Both the position numbers and the translations under genes were made by a program. Positions 34,877 to 46,084 of a DNA stretch of 64,000 bases are shown here, in pieces. Each line of letters opens with the position of its first letter. The first letter of the stretch is position 1. The notes under the pieces were generated by a model, which was given only the letters and a program-made list of their open reading frames with translations, was not told the origin of the DNA and did no database searches. The DNA is from Acanthococcus lagerstroemiae (taxonomy: Eukaryota > Arthropoda > Insecta > Hemiptera > Eriococcidae): assembly GCA_031841125.1 (NCBI GenBank), contig CM063108.1:27455399-27519398 (forward strand). The letters are read 5' to 3'.

Positions 34877-35243
34877 CAAGGACGTATCGATAGGGGGTAG
34901 GGGGAAACTTACCCCACCACTGTAGGAACTTTTCACTCAGCAGTTGGGAAAATTAACCATTTCAGTCAGGCGAGTTGGGAAGATCCAACAAGTTAAAAAG
35001 GTTTTTTTTTTGCCTTGATACTTGGAAATTGAGTTGAGAAGTTAGGAAATCCCAACAAGTCAAACGGTTTTTCGTCTTTTGCTTTGATACTTGCGAATTT
35101 TGAGTTGAGTCAGCTGGAAAAATCCAACAAGTCAAGAGGTTCTTTTTTGCCTTAATACTTGGGAATTCTGAGTTAAATCAGTTGGAACTTTTATAATTTT
35201 TACCCTCTCCCCCACACAGGGAAAACTCTTCAGTACGTCCCTG
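34877..35243. mobile_element. hAT-like non-autonomous element, 367 bp
   Basis: The ends CAAGGACGTATCGATAGGGG and, inverted from the right, CAGGGACGTACTGAAG match the termini of 8057-9728, so this is a short member of the same family. The flanks ACGGCATT (34869-34876) and ACGGACTT (35244-35251) match at 6 of 8. The interior is a three-unit tandem repeat (about 68 bp each) carrying AAATCCAACAAGTCAAAAGG-like motifs near 34980, 35047 and 35117. Confidence 0.7.
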
Positions 35244-35756
35244 ACGGACTTTACTTCTATCAGAACGGCCACTTGGTGCGTCCTTATTTTCATACCTAGA
35301 GAATATTTGCATAACAGGTACTTCAGGAAGTAAGGACAGGTCCAGCTGCAGCTCGAATTTTCAGGGTGTAATGTTATCGTCCCTGTACAGTAATGAACAG
35401 TTTTAAACTCGTCAACATTTTTCCATTCACCTTCTTTAACTATGAAATTCTGAAGGCTTCCAACGGTTATGGGTGGACAACCATTCGCACTAACATAAAA
35501 CCATCGAACTGATGAATGTTGTGACGTGTTGAAAGAGAAGAAATATCCAGCTGTAATATACAATGTATTGATGTTCATGAATTAGTGTGCATTTCTATCA
35601 GAATTGACTTTCATAAATTAACGTGCATTTCTATCAGAATTGACGTCCTACCCTTTTAATCTGCTGTTCAAAATTTAGCTTGTATGTCTATTTATCGTGA
35701 CTGCAAAACGCATTTTCCTCACTTCCGATTATATTTTCCCCTTTATTTACTAGTTT

Positions 35757-35801
35757 CCTCCCCCACCACAGCGGTTAGGCCAATTACGATGAGGGGGGAG
35801 G
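35757..35801. other. hairpin with a loop shared with 16145-16188
   Basis: CCTCCCCC (35757-35764) pairs with GGGGGAGG (35794-35801). The loop contains CACAGCGGTTAGGCCAATTA, nearly identical to the loop at 16157-16176. It is followed by an A10 run. The stems differ in sequence but still pair. Confidence 0.4.
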
Positions 35802-35824
35802 GTTACAAAAAAAAAATTGTTTCA

Positions 35825-35849
35825 AAATAATAATAATAATAATAATAAT
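35825..35849. repeat. TAA microsatellite
   Basis: AATAATAAT run of about 25 bp. Confidence 0.85.
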
Positions 35850-36190
35850 CTTTCTACCCGTACAAGGCTACACTCCAAACATAAGTTTTCAAGAACAATT
35901 TTTTGATTTCCAGATTCATTTTTGATTTGAAAAAATTGCTTTTTCGATAAAATGCTAATTTGGCTTGTGCTATTCTACTTGGGGCCTATTCGTTGAAACT
36001 TATAAGTAAAACAAAAAATAGAAGGTCAAAACACTGCTTATTCGAAACCTTCTTTAGGTGAACTTCTTTTTTTATTTATTTATTATTATTTCATTTCGAT
36101 CACTTATCTATCGAAAATCAATATTATGGTAAAAATAAAGAAATATCATACGAGTATATCCGGCGAAAAAGCGCGTGGGTAGCTAATAAT

Positions 36191-36613
36191 CGTCGGTGGC
36201 GCGTTGGACACCTCCTATGTGCAAAATACAATTTTTACTCATCACTTACACATACAAAGGCGGCCAAGAGCCAAACCGGGCCCGGGGGACTGCACTGAAA
36301 TTATTTGCTCGTAAAAAAGCATATTTTGATAATTATAATTTCTGTGACTCTGTGGGCCCTCTCAAAAAACCCGGGCCCGGGGGAAAAGTACCCCCCTCTC
36401 GGCAGCCCTGTACACATACGAGGTATTTGGAGCCAGGTTTAGAAACCCATGCACATAGGGAGGTGTTATATAGCGTCTTCTAGCGGACAACGTTGTAACT
36501 AAGCACACAGGAGGAATTTTATTCGACCCGCCCATCAGAGACGAATCCAACAAGACCAATCAGTGGTTTTGGCTAAAAATGTCACATACGAGGTGTCAAA
36601 CGCGCCACCGACG
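36191..36613. mobile_element. TIR element (423 bp) hosting a nested hAT MITE
   Basis: The left end CGTCGGTGGCGCGTTGGACA and the right end, read inverted, CGTCGGTGGCGCGTTTGACA match, and the arms continue through CACCTCSTATGTG. Without the nested insertion it is about 259 bp. Neighbouring bases (AAT on the left, AAA on the right) do not give a convincing target duplication. Superfamily unknown. Confidence 0.7.
36255..36410. mobile_element. hAT-type MITE, 156 bp, nested
   Basis: A perfect 8-bp duplication TACACATA (36247-36254 and 36411-36418). The ends read CAAAGGCGGCCAAGAG and, inverted from the right, CAGGGCTGCCGAGAG. The GGGCCCGGGGG motif occurs near both ends. It is inserted in the 36191-36613 element and is therefore younger. 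Confidence 0.88.
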
Positions 36614-38129
36614 AAATGTTGGAGAGAGGTTACACTCCGTCCCTACTGCATGGGTAAATCTGACTCGGTTTAAATTTGGTATACGGGAGTTCTACGACCG
36701 GAGACACGAATTCAGAGTTTGGCCCAAAAGAAATGGCGAATTTTTTCATTTTGGGTGTAAATAACAGCAACCCTTGTGTATATCCTATGCCACGGCATGA
36801 ACGCCTACGCCGGCAGTATTGGAATGAAGTCTTGAAGTCTCTAAATATGAAACATCCGGTGCGATTCGAGGCTGAAATTCAGACTGTATGTTGCGGAATG
36901 ATTAATACGAAAGCGAAGCCACTTGTGTCATACCTGACGTTTGTGTCCCTGTAACTCGACAACCGAGAGCGATAATATATGCAAAGAGTGAAATTTGTTT
37001 TCCAGAATCATTCCACCTGTTACGATAAACTTCTTAGCGCCGTATAATTTTCAGCCGGATTCAACTTCGTAAAGTCGCTCGTTTGGGAAGAGAGATTAGT
37101 ATCGAAAGTTCATACGTGGATTAAAAATTCAGCTACGGGAAGACGAACGAGCCGAAGTGAAAAAACAATGTTGCAGGAAACTTCTTCATACTCGGCTCCG
37201 GTGAAATTAATTAAAATGGGAAGACTGGGCAGATTTTGCCGCACGAACACCTCGGCTCCTCGGCCATCTTGCTCGTGTGTTTGCTTTTCGTAGCCTAGCT
37301 AGTTGCCGATGCCTATATTTCTCGCTCTGTCGTATGAAAGGTTGCGTGCGAGTTCTCATTGAAGGAGAACGTGCCTTGGCGCAGGTAATGGTCGTGCACC
37401 CAGGTAATGGTCGTCTTCGTGGTGTGGAAGATTCGCTTTTATTACACCTGCACAGTTGGCGACGCACGTGTATGGGAAGATTACGGAAAGACGTAGGTGC
37501 GGATAAGACAAACGAATCGATAGGGTAGGTGACATCACTCGACTAGACAACAGGGCCAACTTTTTTACGTGACTGCATTATATAAAATGAACAGGCAATA
37601 GTAATGGAAATACGTTTCTCATTTCGAACCTTCCGCAGCCACTGTTCCAGAATACCAATAAAGCACTCCGATCAAGATAATTTAAAGAGAGTATGCCAGG
37701 ACGACATTTTCGGGGCGGAAACGGAGAAATGCCTGTGCACTTTTTGCATTACCGCTTGGGAACGCTATATCGTTACTAATGATGCTTTTCTTATTTGTTC
37801 TAGTAAGATAAACCGCCAGCCAGTGCCAATTCCAGGAACAACCCGAGTGTAAATATATTTTTCTGAGGACAGATTTAGCGGATCTCCGTTTTCTAGGAGT
37901 ATTTTTTCCCCTGTATTACGTCTTGTTCAGCACGTATGTTGGTAGCCTGATAGCAGGCCTACATACTGCTTCGGTTTCAGTTGTACAATTTTGGTGAAAT
38001 ACATAGAGGAAAGAGAAGTTTAGAGTGATTAAGTTATATTTATGAGGGAAGGCCGTTGTCATTTTACAAATCTACACCCCCACCCTCGGAAATTGTTATA
38101 AATAATTGAAAAAAATGTTTGAGGTATAG
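36614..38129. other. no recognisable gene
   Basis: Short frames on both strands (36676-36954, 37207-37559, 37604-37852) without domains I recognise. 37200-37530 is somewhat GC-richer than its surroundings. Confidence 0.4.
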
Positions 38130-38940
38130 GGTGCAGCACGGGAACTTATCGTATTTCAAATCGCTGTTGTAGTGAAAGGAATCAAGCAGAGTGAGATATT
38201 AGCTGGTGGCAGTCTAGTTTATGAAGTTTTGTTTATCTGATCGTATTTTGATTCGCTGTTATAGTGAAACAAATGAAGTGAGGGGAACAAGATATCAGCT
38301 AGTGGCAGTCTAGTTATCAAGTCTTGGTTTTATCTGACTGTATTTCAAATCGCTGTAGTAGGGAGGAAATGGAGTGGGGAGCGTGAAGTTTGTGGCAGGT
38401 CCAGTTTATTAGGTTTTGTTTATCTGATTGTATTTCAAATCACTGTTGCAATGAAACAAATGGAGTGGTGAGAGTGAGATATCAGCTGGTGGCAGTCTAG
38501 TTTTTCAAGTTTTGGCTATCCAATTGCATTTTGATTCGCTGTCATAGTGAAACAAATGAAGTGAGGGGAGCAAGATATTATTTGATGGCAGTCTAGTTAA
38601 TGAAATTTTGTTTATCTGATCGTATTTCAAGTCACTGTTGTATTGAAACAAAGGGAGTGGGAAGAGTGAGATATCAGCTGATGGCAGTCTAGTTTATCAA
38701 GTTTTGGTTATCCAATTGCATTTTGATTCGCTGTTATAGTGAAACAAATGGAGTGAGGGAAGCAAGATATTAGTTGGTGGCAGTCTAGTTTATCAAGTTT
38801 TGATTATCTGATTGTATTTCAAATCGCTGTTGTAGTGAAGGAAATGGAATGGAGGAGCGAGATATTAGCTGGTGGCAGTCTAGTTAATGAAATTTTGTTT
38901 ATCTGATCGTATTTCAAATAAATCACTGTTGTAATGAAAC
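38130..38940. repeat. ~96-bp tandem array, left part
   Basis: Eight to nine imperfect units marked by GTATTTCAAATCGCTGTTGT or the variant GCATTTTGATTCGCTG (near 38152, 38243, 38340, 38430, 38525, 38623, 38719, 38815 and 38910). Each also has GATATCAGCTGGTGGCAGTC and TAGTTTATCAAGTTTTG. The two variants alternate in part, hinting at a two-unit higher-order period. The array is cut at 38940 by the LOA element. Confidence 0.85.
38927..38940. repeat. target-site duplication, left of LOA element
   Basis: TGTTGTAATGAAAC, identical to 44222-44235. It is array sequence duplicated on insertion. Confidence 0.85.
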
Positions 38941-39443
38941 CTCAAGGGCTTGCAGCTGGCAAGTACGGGCGTGGCGCACCCGAGGACCTTACGCTAGTGT
39001 CTTAACTTCTTTCAGTCCCTATAGTTAAGCACGTCCCGCGCTCGGAATCTGTGCGCTAGGCGGGGAACCCGACGTTGGATGCGAAAGAAAGACCCGACGA
39101 CGTAAAGTCAGAATGGTCGTGTGGCATAGACGGCAAAGCTGCTCCCCTCTCAAAATCGGGTATGTAGCAGTGAGGGCCGTCACCAGCGTCGGGTGACCCG
39201 TGTACGACAGACGATGAGTTGCCTACCCCCTTCTTTCCGTAGCCTGTATCTCAGTACAGCTACGGGCCCAATCCCAAGGTTGGTGTTACCTATGCCGAAG
39301 GGATGCATGGCTGTTGGGCTAAAACAGTCGCGAATAGGAACCTGAGGGATACCGGCTGACCTCCCTCAGTAAGTAAGCTTGCCGTGGTACTCGGAGCTCT
39401 GCCACGGTGGACGATATATTTCTCTGGTACTCGTGGGAACCGT

Positions 39444-40480
39444 ATGGAAGAAGCAAAATCTCTTTTTTTTTTAAGTAAGGAAAGCGGACCTGCTGGGGCT
39501 GGCGAAAGCCGGACCCGCAGGGACACTGGAGAGAAGCGTGCAGCGGAAGGGCTGTCAGAAGTGATGGACCGAGTGACACTGGGTGAGAAGATGGAGACGG
39601 AGACCAGGGAACCAGGGAACCAGGGACACCCACGGTTGGACCAGCGGAACCGGAGACATCTACGGGTGGATCCGGTGAAGCAGGGACACAAGCGGGCGGA
39701 CCAGGGAACCAGGGATCCGTCGCCAAAATAACAGAAGAGGAAAGAAGAAAACGTACAGGAGCGCAGAAAAGGAAGGCGCAGCGTGAGAAGCAGAGACAGC
39801 AGGAGGACGGTGGAGGAACCAAGGAGGGCACACCTGAAAAGGGAACCTCTGCGGGAACTCCATTGTCAGGCAAGAGACCGCGGGAAACCCCGTCGACGGG
39901 ACCCGAGAAGGCAGCGCCAAAAAAGAGTAGGACGACGACCTATGCTTCGGCGGCGGCGGAGGAGGGACATAAGGTGGCCATCTTTCGGGACGGCTACCCG
40001 AAGACCACACTGACGGCCGAGGAAGCAAAGGACGCCAAAGGCGTTATTCGTGAGATGCTTTGGGAACTACCGGAAACGGCGTTACCGAACATCAAACAAA
40101 TAACGCTGTATCAAGGAACACTGCAGGTGGTATGCGCAGACCAGACGAGCCGGGAACGCTTCTTGGCGGGGCTCGCCAGCGGGGTGCGACTGGGGGAGGA
40201 AACTCTCAAAGTCGCACCCTGGGAGGGTCTGCCGAAGCTGACCAGCGCGTCGGTCTGGCTGCCTACAAGCGGGCGAACAGCGCAAGTGCTCCTAAAGAGG
40301 CTGGAGCTGCAGAATCAGGGGCTGTCTGCTGGGTCCTGGTACGTTGCCCATTGCAGGGAGGAACCGAAAGGTACACTTCTGGCGGTGGGTATCGACGAGG
40401 AGTCAGTGAAGTACCTGAGAAGAAAGGGCAACAAGCTGTTTTTCCTGGACCGCCTGGTTGATGTCAAGGTGACAGTCTGA
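39444..40480 (+). pseudogene. LOA ORF1 (DUF4780-like), one likely frameshift
   Basis: An ATG at 39444 opens a charged N-terminal region (MEEAKSLFFLSKESGPAGAG). Around 39650-39720 the reading passes to the frame that continues ITEEERRKRTGAQKRKAQRE and then uninterrupted to the stop at 40480. The C-terminal ~150 residues form a DUF4780-like domain, with segments such as ITLYQGTLQVVCAD, SVWLPTSGR and LLAVGIDEESVKYL. A start at 39863 would use TTG, and the coding pattern clearly extends upstream of it. The ORF probably encodes the RNA-binding protein of the element; that role comes from family knowledge. It lies 27 bp upstream of ORF2. Confidence 0.75.
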
Positions 40481-40507
40481 GGATAACAGAGAAAAGCTAT
40501 ACACGGA

Positions 40508-43500
40508 ATGATAAGGGTATTGCAAATTAATCTGCACCAATGCAAAGCAGCCTGTTACCTACTGAGCAGGAGGCTGCAAAAGGGGCAAACAAATATATGC
40601 CTGTTACAGGAACCATGGTATCATCGGGAACAAGTGAGAGGCATACAAATGGCACAGGGGCATCTCATTTATGCAAAAAATGCAGGAAGACCACGTGCAG
40701 CGATATTTACATATCAAGTGAGCTGCACAGCAATACCGGGATTTACCCTACGGGATCTTGTGGCGGCCACTTTGGAATATGAGGAGAAAGGGAACAAGAA
40801 GAAGATAGTAATATGCTCAGCATATTTTCCATCCGACTCTCGGGACCCTCCCCCAACTGATGAGCTCAGGGAACTGGTAGAACACTGTGTGAGGGAAAAG
40901 CTGGACCTTCTTGTCGGATGCGATGCCAACTCGCACCATACTATCTGGGGGAGTACAGGCACAAATCCGAGAGGGAAAGGGCTAGTAGACTACCTTGCGA
41001 CACAGGATCTGCTTGTTCTAAATGAGGGAAGCAAACCAACGTTTGTCACAAAAGTAAGGCAAGAAGTTATAGACATAACACTCTGTAATTCCAAACTTAG
41101 GGACCGAGTCCAGGGATGGAGAATGTTGGACGAACCGTCTTTATCGGATCACCGATACATCCAATACCAGATCCGGGCACCTAAGGAGGAACAAAGAGCT
41201 ATTAGGAACCCTAGGAAAACAAACTGGGGAGGCTTTAAGAATGACTTAGAAAGACTGACAAGTTACAACTGGCAACGGATTCAGAACGTGGACGACCTGG
41301 AAGCACAAGCCAACATACTGGATGGTGCCACTCAGGGACGCCTACGAGAAGAACTGTGAGCCTAAGATAATAAAATTACGTAAAACCATCTGGTGGACAA
41401 CAGAGTTGGGGAAACGTAGGAAAGACACACGAAGAAGGCTGAGGGCTGCACTAAAAAATAATACACCAGCTTACTGGGAATTATATCATGAGGCCCAAAA
41501 AGCATATAAAAAGGCGGTAAAGCAAGCCAAAACAGAGGGGTGGAGACGTTTCTGCGAATCTATAGAAAAGGTACCGGAGACGGCACGCCTGCAAAAACTT
41601 CTCAGTAAGGAAAGGTGGGTGGCAGAGGGGCCGCTCGAACTCCCGACGGGTGGTTTCTCCACCACCCCGAGAGAGGCAATAGAGCACCTCACTGACACGC
41701 ACTTTCCGGGAGCAAAAATTATGGAAAACACACAGCCGCTACCAGGAGCCGACAGTGTGCGAAAAGGAACAGATTGGGAAACGGCGAAGGAGGTGGTTAC
41801 ACCAGACAGGGTATGTTGGGCCATAAACACATTCTCGCCGTACAAAGCACCGGGCCCAGATGGAATCTATCCAGTCGGCTTACAGACAGGACTAGAGACC
41901 ATAATGGGAACGTTCATTAGGGTCCTCAGGGCATCATTAGCCCTAGGGCACATTCCAAAATCGTGGAGGGGTGTGAGAGTGGTGTTTTTGCCTAAACCAG
42001 GCAGAGACCCCTGCAAGGCCAAATCCTACAGGCCGATAAGTCTCTCATCATTCATGCTAAAAACCTTGGAAAGGCTGATAGACAGGCACCTAAGAGAGGT
42101 TACCCTGAAAAGATTCTCACTAAATGAGAACCAGCATGCATATAGGGCAGGCAAATCAGTAGAGTCATCACTGCACTCACTTGTTACAGCAATCGAGAGA
42201 GGGATGACTGGCGGAGATTATGTCCTGGCAACATTCATGGATATACTGGGAGCGTTTGACGCGACCTCTCATGAATCCATAGAAACAGCCCTGAGGGAAA
42301 GGAAAGTGAAGGAAAGCTTAATAAACTGGATTGTATCTATGCTAAAAGGCAGGGAGATCCGGGTAACATACCAACAAGAACGGATCCATGCAACTACCAT
42401 CAGGGGCTGCCCACAAGGGGGAGTACTCTCTCCCCTACTGTGGAGCCTGGTGGTGGACAGCTTGCTGGAGGAGTTAAATGGGCAAAAAATATGCACACAG
42501 GGCTACGCTGACGATTTGGTTGTGGTGGTAACCGGAAAATTTCCGGGAACCATCGCGGAGATAACGCAGTGGGGACTCCGATGTGTGGAAAAATGGTGTG
42601 CGAAAAAAGGGTTATCGATAAACCCGGACAAAACGGAGATCACTCTTTTCACTCGTAAAAGGAAAGGCAAGGAGTTGATCAAGGTGCAATACAAGGGAAG
42701 ACCGTTAGCCCTCACAGGAAAGGTGAAGTACTTAGGAGTATATCTTGATGAAAAACTCTCCTGGAGGGATCACGTTTCAGATAAAATAAAAAAAGGGATT
42801 GAGGCTCTTTGGGCTTGCCGCACCTATGTCGGCAGGACCTGGGGACTCTCTCCCAAAATGATGCACTGGATATATACCGGTGTAATACGCCCCAGAATCA
42901 CATATGCGGCCATTGTGTGGTGGGGCCGGGTCCACCTGACCAACGTCAGAGAGGGACTAGACCACCTGCAAAGGCTCGCGTGCGTGATGACAACGGGGGC
43001 AATGAGTACGGTGCCGACAAAGGCACTAGAAAGGCTCCTGAACTTGCCACCACTTCACACTGCTATAGAAGCAGCGGCGATAATGGGGGCTCATCGTCTG
43101 GGTCAACCAAACCTTCGGGCCCATAAGACAGGCCATGGAAGGATATGGGAGATGGCCAGGACGATAGACAAATGCTTTGGGATGCCAAAGGATAGAATTG
43201 CGATGGAACACTTCTTTGACATCCATACCGTGCGCTAATACCCACACGGGAGGCTTGGGAAAAAAGGTGGCCAAGCATTCTAGGAAAAGAGGAGAATGTG
43301 TGGTTTGCAGATGCCTCTAAGAATGACCAAGGTGCAGGAATCGGAATCACGAATGCAAAAGGCGCTGGCAACTGTTCAGTGGCACTGGGCGAGAGCGTCA
43401 CTATCCTCCAAGCGGAGATAATGGCGATCACGGTGGCCATTGAGAGAAGCCAGCAGAAGGGCCTTGTTAATAAGCAGATCTATATCTGTACAGACAGCCA

Positions 43501-44065
43501 ATCAGCTATCAAAGTACTATCGTCACACCAAACTACATCCCTAGTAGTGGCGGAGTGTGTTAACAAACTATACACCCTTGCTCAGGAGAACCGGGTCGCC
43601 GTACTATGGACACCGGGACACTGCGGCATAAAAGGGAACAGAATCGCTGGCAAGCTGGCGAAGGAGGGCACCAAAAAGGAACTGGCAACGCCCAGGCCGT
43701 GTCTTCCTGTAGCATACAGCGTCATAAAATCCAAAGTAAAGGCTTGGATAAGCAAGCAGACGGAAATGCACTGGCGGTCGGCCAGTGGCATGAACGTCAG
43801 TAAAACACTGATAGGGGGCACCCCCAGTAAGTATGCCAAGTTCCTATTAGGGCTTGACAGGAAACATGCTAGGCTCATGGTCGGACTATTAACCGGTCAT
43901 GGGGCCACAAAACACATGTGGTATAAAATAGGAGTGGTAAGAAGCGGCTCCTGTAGGTACTGTGGAGAAGAGGAAGAAACCTCGATCCATATCATATGTC
44001 GGTGCCCAGCAATAGCCGGGACAAGACGCGAAGCATTGGGGCTAGAATATCCAGCACCCAGTTAA
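40508..44065 (+). pseudogene. LOA ORF2: endonuclease, reverse transcriptase, RNase H
   Basis: An ATG at 40508 starts an apurinic-type endonuclease: QINLHQCKAA, E35 in LLQEPW, then GCDANSHHTIWGS, and SLSDHR near 41145. A one-base frameshift near 41322-41340 leads to the reverse transcriptase frame (to 43238), with motif A MDILGAFDATS (42237-42270), QGGVLSPLLWSLVVD (42413-42460) and the catalytic YADD (42504-42515). A second slip at about 43236 returns to the first frame, giving IPTREAWEKRW and RNase H from 43298 (WFADAS, QAEIM, CTDSQSA, WTPGHCGIKGN). The fourth catalytic aspartate of RNase H is replaced by glycine (codon 43649-43651). A C-terminal CCHC motif is at CRYCGEEEETSIHIICRC. The two frameshifts compensate each other in frame. 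Confidence 0.85.
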
Positions 44066-44221
44066 GTCAAAGGGATAGAGCTAAGTAAAATTCTCACTTT
44101 GGCTATAAAAGTGAGGCTACTGAGCTGATCCTTAACAGCAACTTGAGGAATAGTGCAATGGACTGCAAAGTCTGAGCGCTCGGTGCATGTAGCGCCACCT
44201 CACACACAAATGTAAATGTAA

Positions 44222-44600
44222 TGTTGTAATGAAACAAATGGAGGAGGGAGAGTGAGGTATCAGCTGAAGGCAGTCTAGTTCATCAAGTTTTGTTTATCTG
44301 ATTGTATTTCCAATCATTGTTGTAATGAAACAAATGGAGTGGTGAGAGTGCGATATCAGCTGCTGGCAGTTTAGTTTATCAGGTTTTGTTTATCCGATCG
44401 TATTTCAAATCGCTACATTAGTGAAGCAAATGGATTCGTGGAGGAGCGAGGTATCAGTTGGCGGCAGTCTAGTTTATCAAGTCTTGGTTATACGATGCTA
44501 CTTCAAATCGCTATTGTAGCGAAGCAGATTTAGTGGAGTAGCGAGATATCAACTGCTGATAGTCTAGTTTACCAAGTTTTAGTTATATGTAATAGTTATA
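44222..44600. repeat. ~96-bp tandem array, right part
   Basis: Continuation of 38130-38940 beyond the LOA insertion. It begins with the right target duplication TGTTGTAATGAAAC (44222-44235), followed by three to four units (markers near 44307, 44401 and 44500). The last unit decays near 44600. Confidence 0.85.
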
Positions 44601-44913
44601 GTCACGCTGAGTGAGTGGAACACCGCGCGTTTACCGTTAGGTCAGTTTTGATTCGTCAGAAATCCTGCACCAATAGACCAATCGTGCTTTTCGAAAAAGT
44701 TTTTCCATTCAACCGCATAAACCAGTGTCCAGCACTGAAATGACTGTTCCTGTAAGGGTTAAAAATTTTATCGAAAAAAGGAATATTAATAAAATAGAGC
44801 CTCCGGGGCCTGTGAGGAAGGTTAGAACATCATGCTCAAAAAAGTGGTCGGAAATTTCAAAATTTCAATAAGTGGGTCGAGAATGCTGTTAAAATAATAA
44901 TAATAATAATTCG
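44601..44913. other. no gene; TAA microsatellite at its end
   Basis: Unremarkable sequence ending in a TAA run (44891-44911) that directly abuts the R4-type coding remnant. Confidence 0.45.
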
Positions 44914-46084
44914 GCCACGGCATATATAGACTACCAAGAAGCTTTCGATTCGGTACCCCACACCTGGTTAATACTGGTCCTACAGATCTATAAAGTGCAG
45001 CCAATAATTGTCAAGTGCTTACAGAACATGATGAAGAAATGGTCAACTGTAATTCAGCTAAAGAATGCGGAGAGTGCCATCGAAGCGGGACCAATCCACA
45101 TAAGAAAAGGAATTTTCCAGGGAGACTCGCTGAGTCCGCTCTGGTTCTGTCTGGCCCTAAACCCCCTCTCGACCCTGTTAAAGGAAACATTGATAGGTTT
45201 CAACATACGGAATAACAGAAGAACTATGTACAATGTGACACACTTGTTATTCATGGACGATATAAAGTTATACGCCCCATCCAGAAGCAAACTTCTCCAG
45301 CTACTGCAAATGGTGAGAGATTTTTTGGACGATATTTGTATGAAATTCGGGCTCGACAAGTGCCGTATATTAGATTTAAATAAGGAAGGCATCCAACAAA
45401 CCGAACTACATCAAGCAGAAGAAGAGTACGAGCAAATCGAGGATATGGAACCGCACGAGATGTATAGATATCTCGGCATTTAGTAAAATAGGTGCACAGA
45501 ACATAAAAACATGAAAGAAGAGCTCAGAGAAAAATTCATATTGCGTATTAAACAAATACTGAAGACAGGGCTGAACAGCAAAAACCTGGTTAAAGCGCTT
45601 AATACATATGCGGTGCCTGTACTGACGTACTCATTCGGAATATTAGGCTAGAGCAACACAGAGCTAGAAGACCTTGAAAGAAGAGTGAGGGTGTTAATGG
45701 CAAGGAACAGAAAGCTACACCCACGGTCCCCAATAGAAAGAGTAACACTACCTAGAAATATGGGAGGGGGGGGGTCGTGGAGTCGCGAACCTAAAATGGC
45801 TGCACAATAAACAAACTGATAACATCAGAAGATACTTTCAAAAAAAGAAGCTTACCTCTGAGCTTCACAAAGCAGTGGTGACGGCAGATAGGAGTTTAAC
45901 AACGGTGCGACTACTGGAAGAGAACCCAAGAACAGCGGATCAGCAAAAGAAAGCAGCATACAATGAGGAACTGTACGCCAGATGGAGGAGCAAGGTAATT
46001 CACGGAAGATACCCGACAGAGCTCGAAAACGAGGATGTGGACAGACAGGCCTCACTCATGTGGGTGGCGATTTTACACATGTGA
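44914..46084 (+). pseudogene. R4/Dong-clade LINE reverse transcriptase fragment
   Basis: The plus frame from 44914 reads ATAYIDYQEAFDSVPHTWL (motif A), then GIFQGDSLSPLWFCLALNPL, then THLLFMDDIKLYA (motif C with FMDD) and FGLDKC. In-frame stops follow at 45481 and 45484. The same frame continues MKEELREKFILRIKQILKTG and ALNTYAVPVLTYSFGILG, then another stop. After a slip near 45770 come NLKWLHNKQTDNIRRYF, LHKAVVTAD and WRSKVIHGRYPTELEN. This order is typical of R4/Dong-type elements, which use a restriction-like endonuclease C-terminal to the polymerase. That nuclease and the N-terminus are absent. 5'- and 3'-truncated, with several stops. Confidence 0.75.

Larger units (their letters stand above)
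35252..36190. other. no gene; hairpin and microsatellite inside
   Basis: AT-rich. The frame 35132-35578 on the minus strand starts here and overlaps the hAT-like end. It has no domain I recognise. Confidence 0.4.
38941..44221 (+). mobile_element. near-complete LOA-clade non-LTR retrotransposon
   Basis: 5281 bp between a 14-bp target duplication. Order: 5' UTR (38941-39443), ORF1 (39444-40480), ORF2 with endonuclease, reverse transcriptase, RNase H and a CCHC motif (40508-44065), and a short 3' UTR ending in AAATGTAAATGTA. LOA is assigned from the nuclease type (NLHQCKAA, LLQEPW), the presence of RNase H and the DUF4780-like ORF1; R1- or I-type elements share some of these traits. Only a few frameshifts separate it from an open copy. 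Its GC content is visibly higher than the flanking DNA. A fragment of the same family lies at 21215-21824. Confidence 0.88.

Noticed and set aside
38130..38940. CRISPR-like or regulatory array
   Set aside because: Ordinary ~96-bp tandem units without spacers.
39290..40028. long minus-strand frames
   Set aside because: Shadows of the LOA 5' region and ORF1 on the opposite strand.
39863..40480. LOA ORF1 starting at 39863
   Set aside because: The codon at 39863 is TTG and the coding pattern continues upstream in the same frame. The true start is probably the ATG at 39444 with a frameshift.
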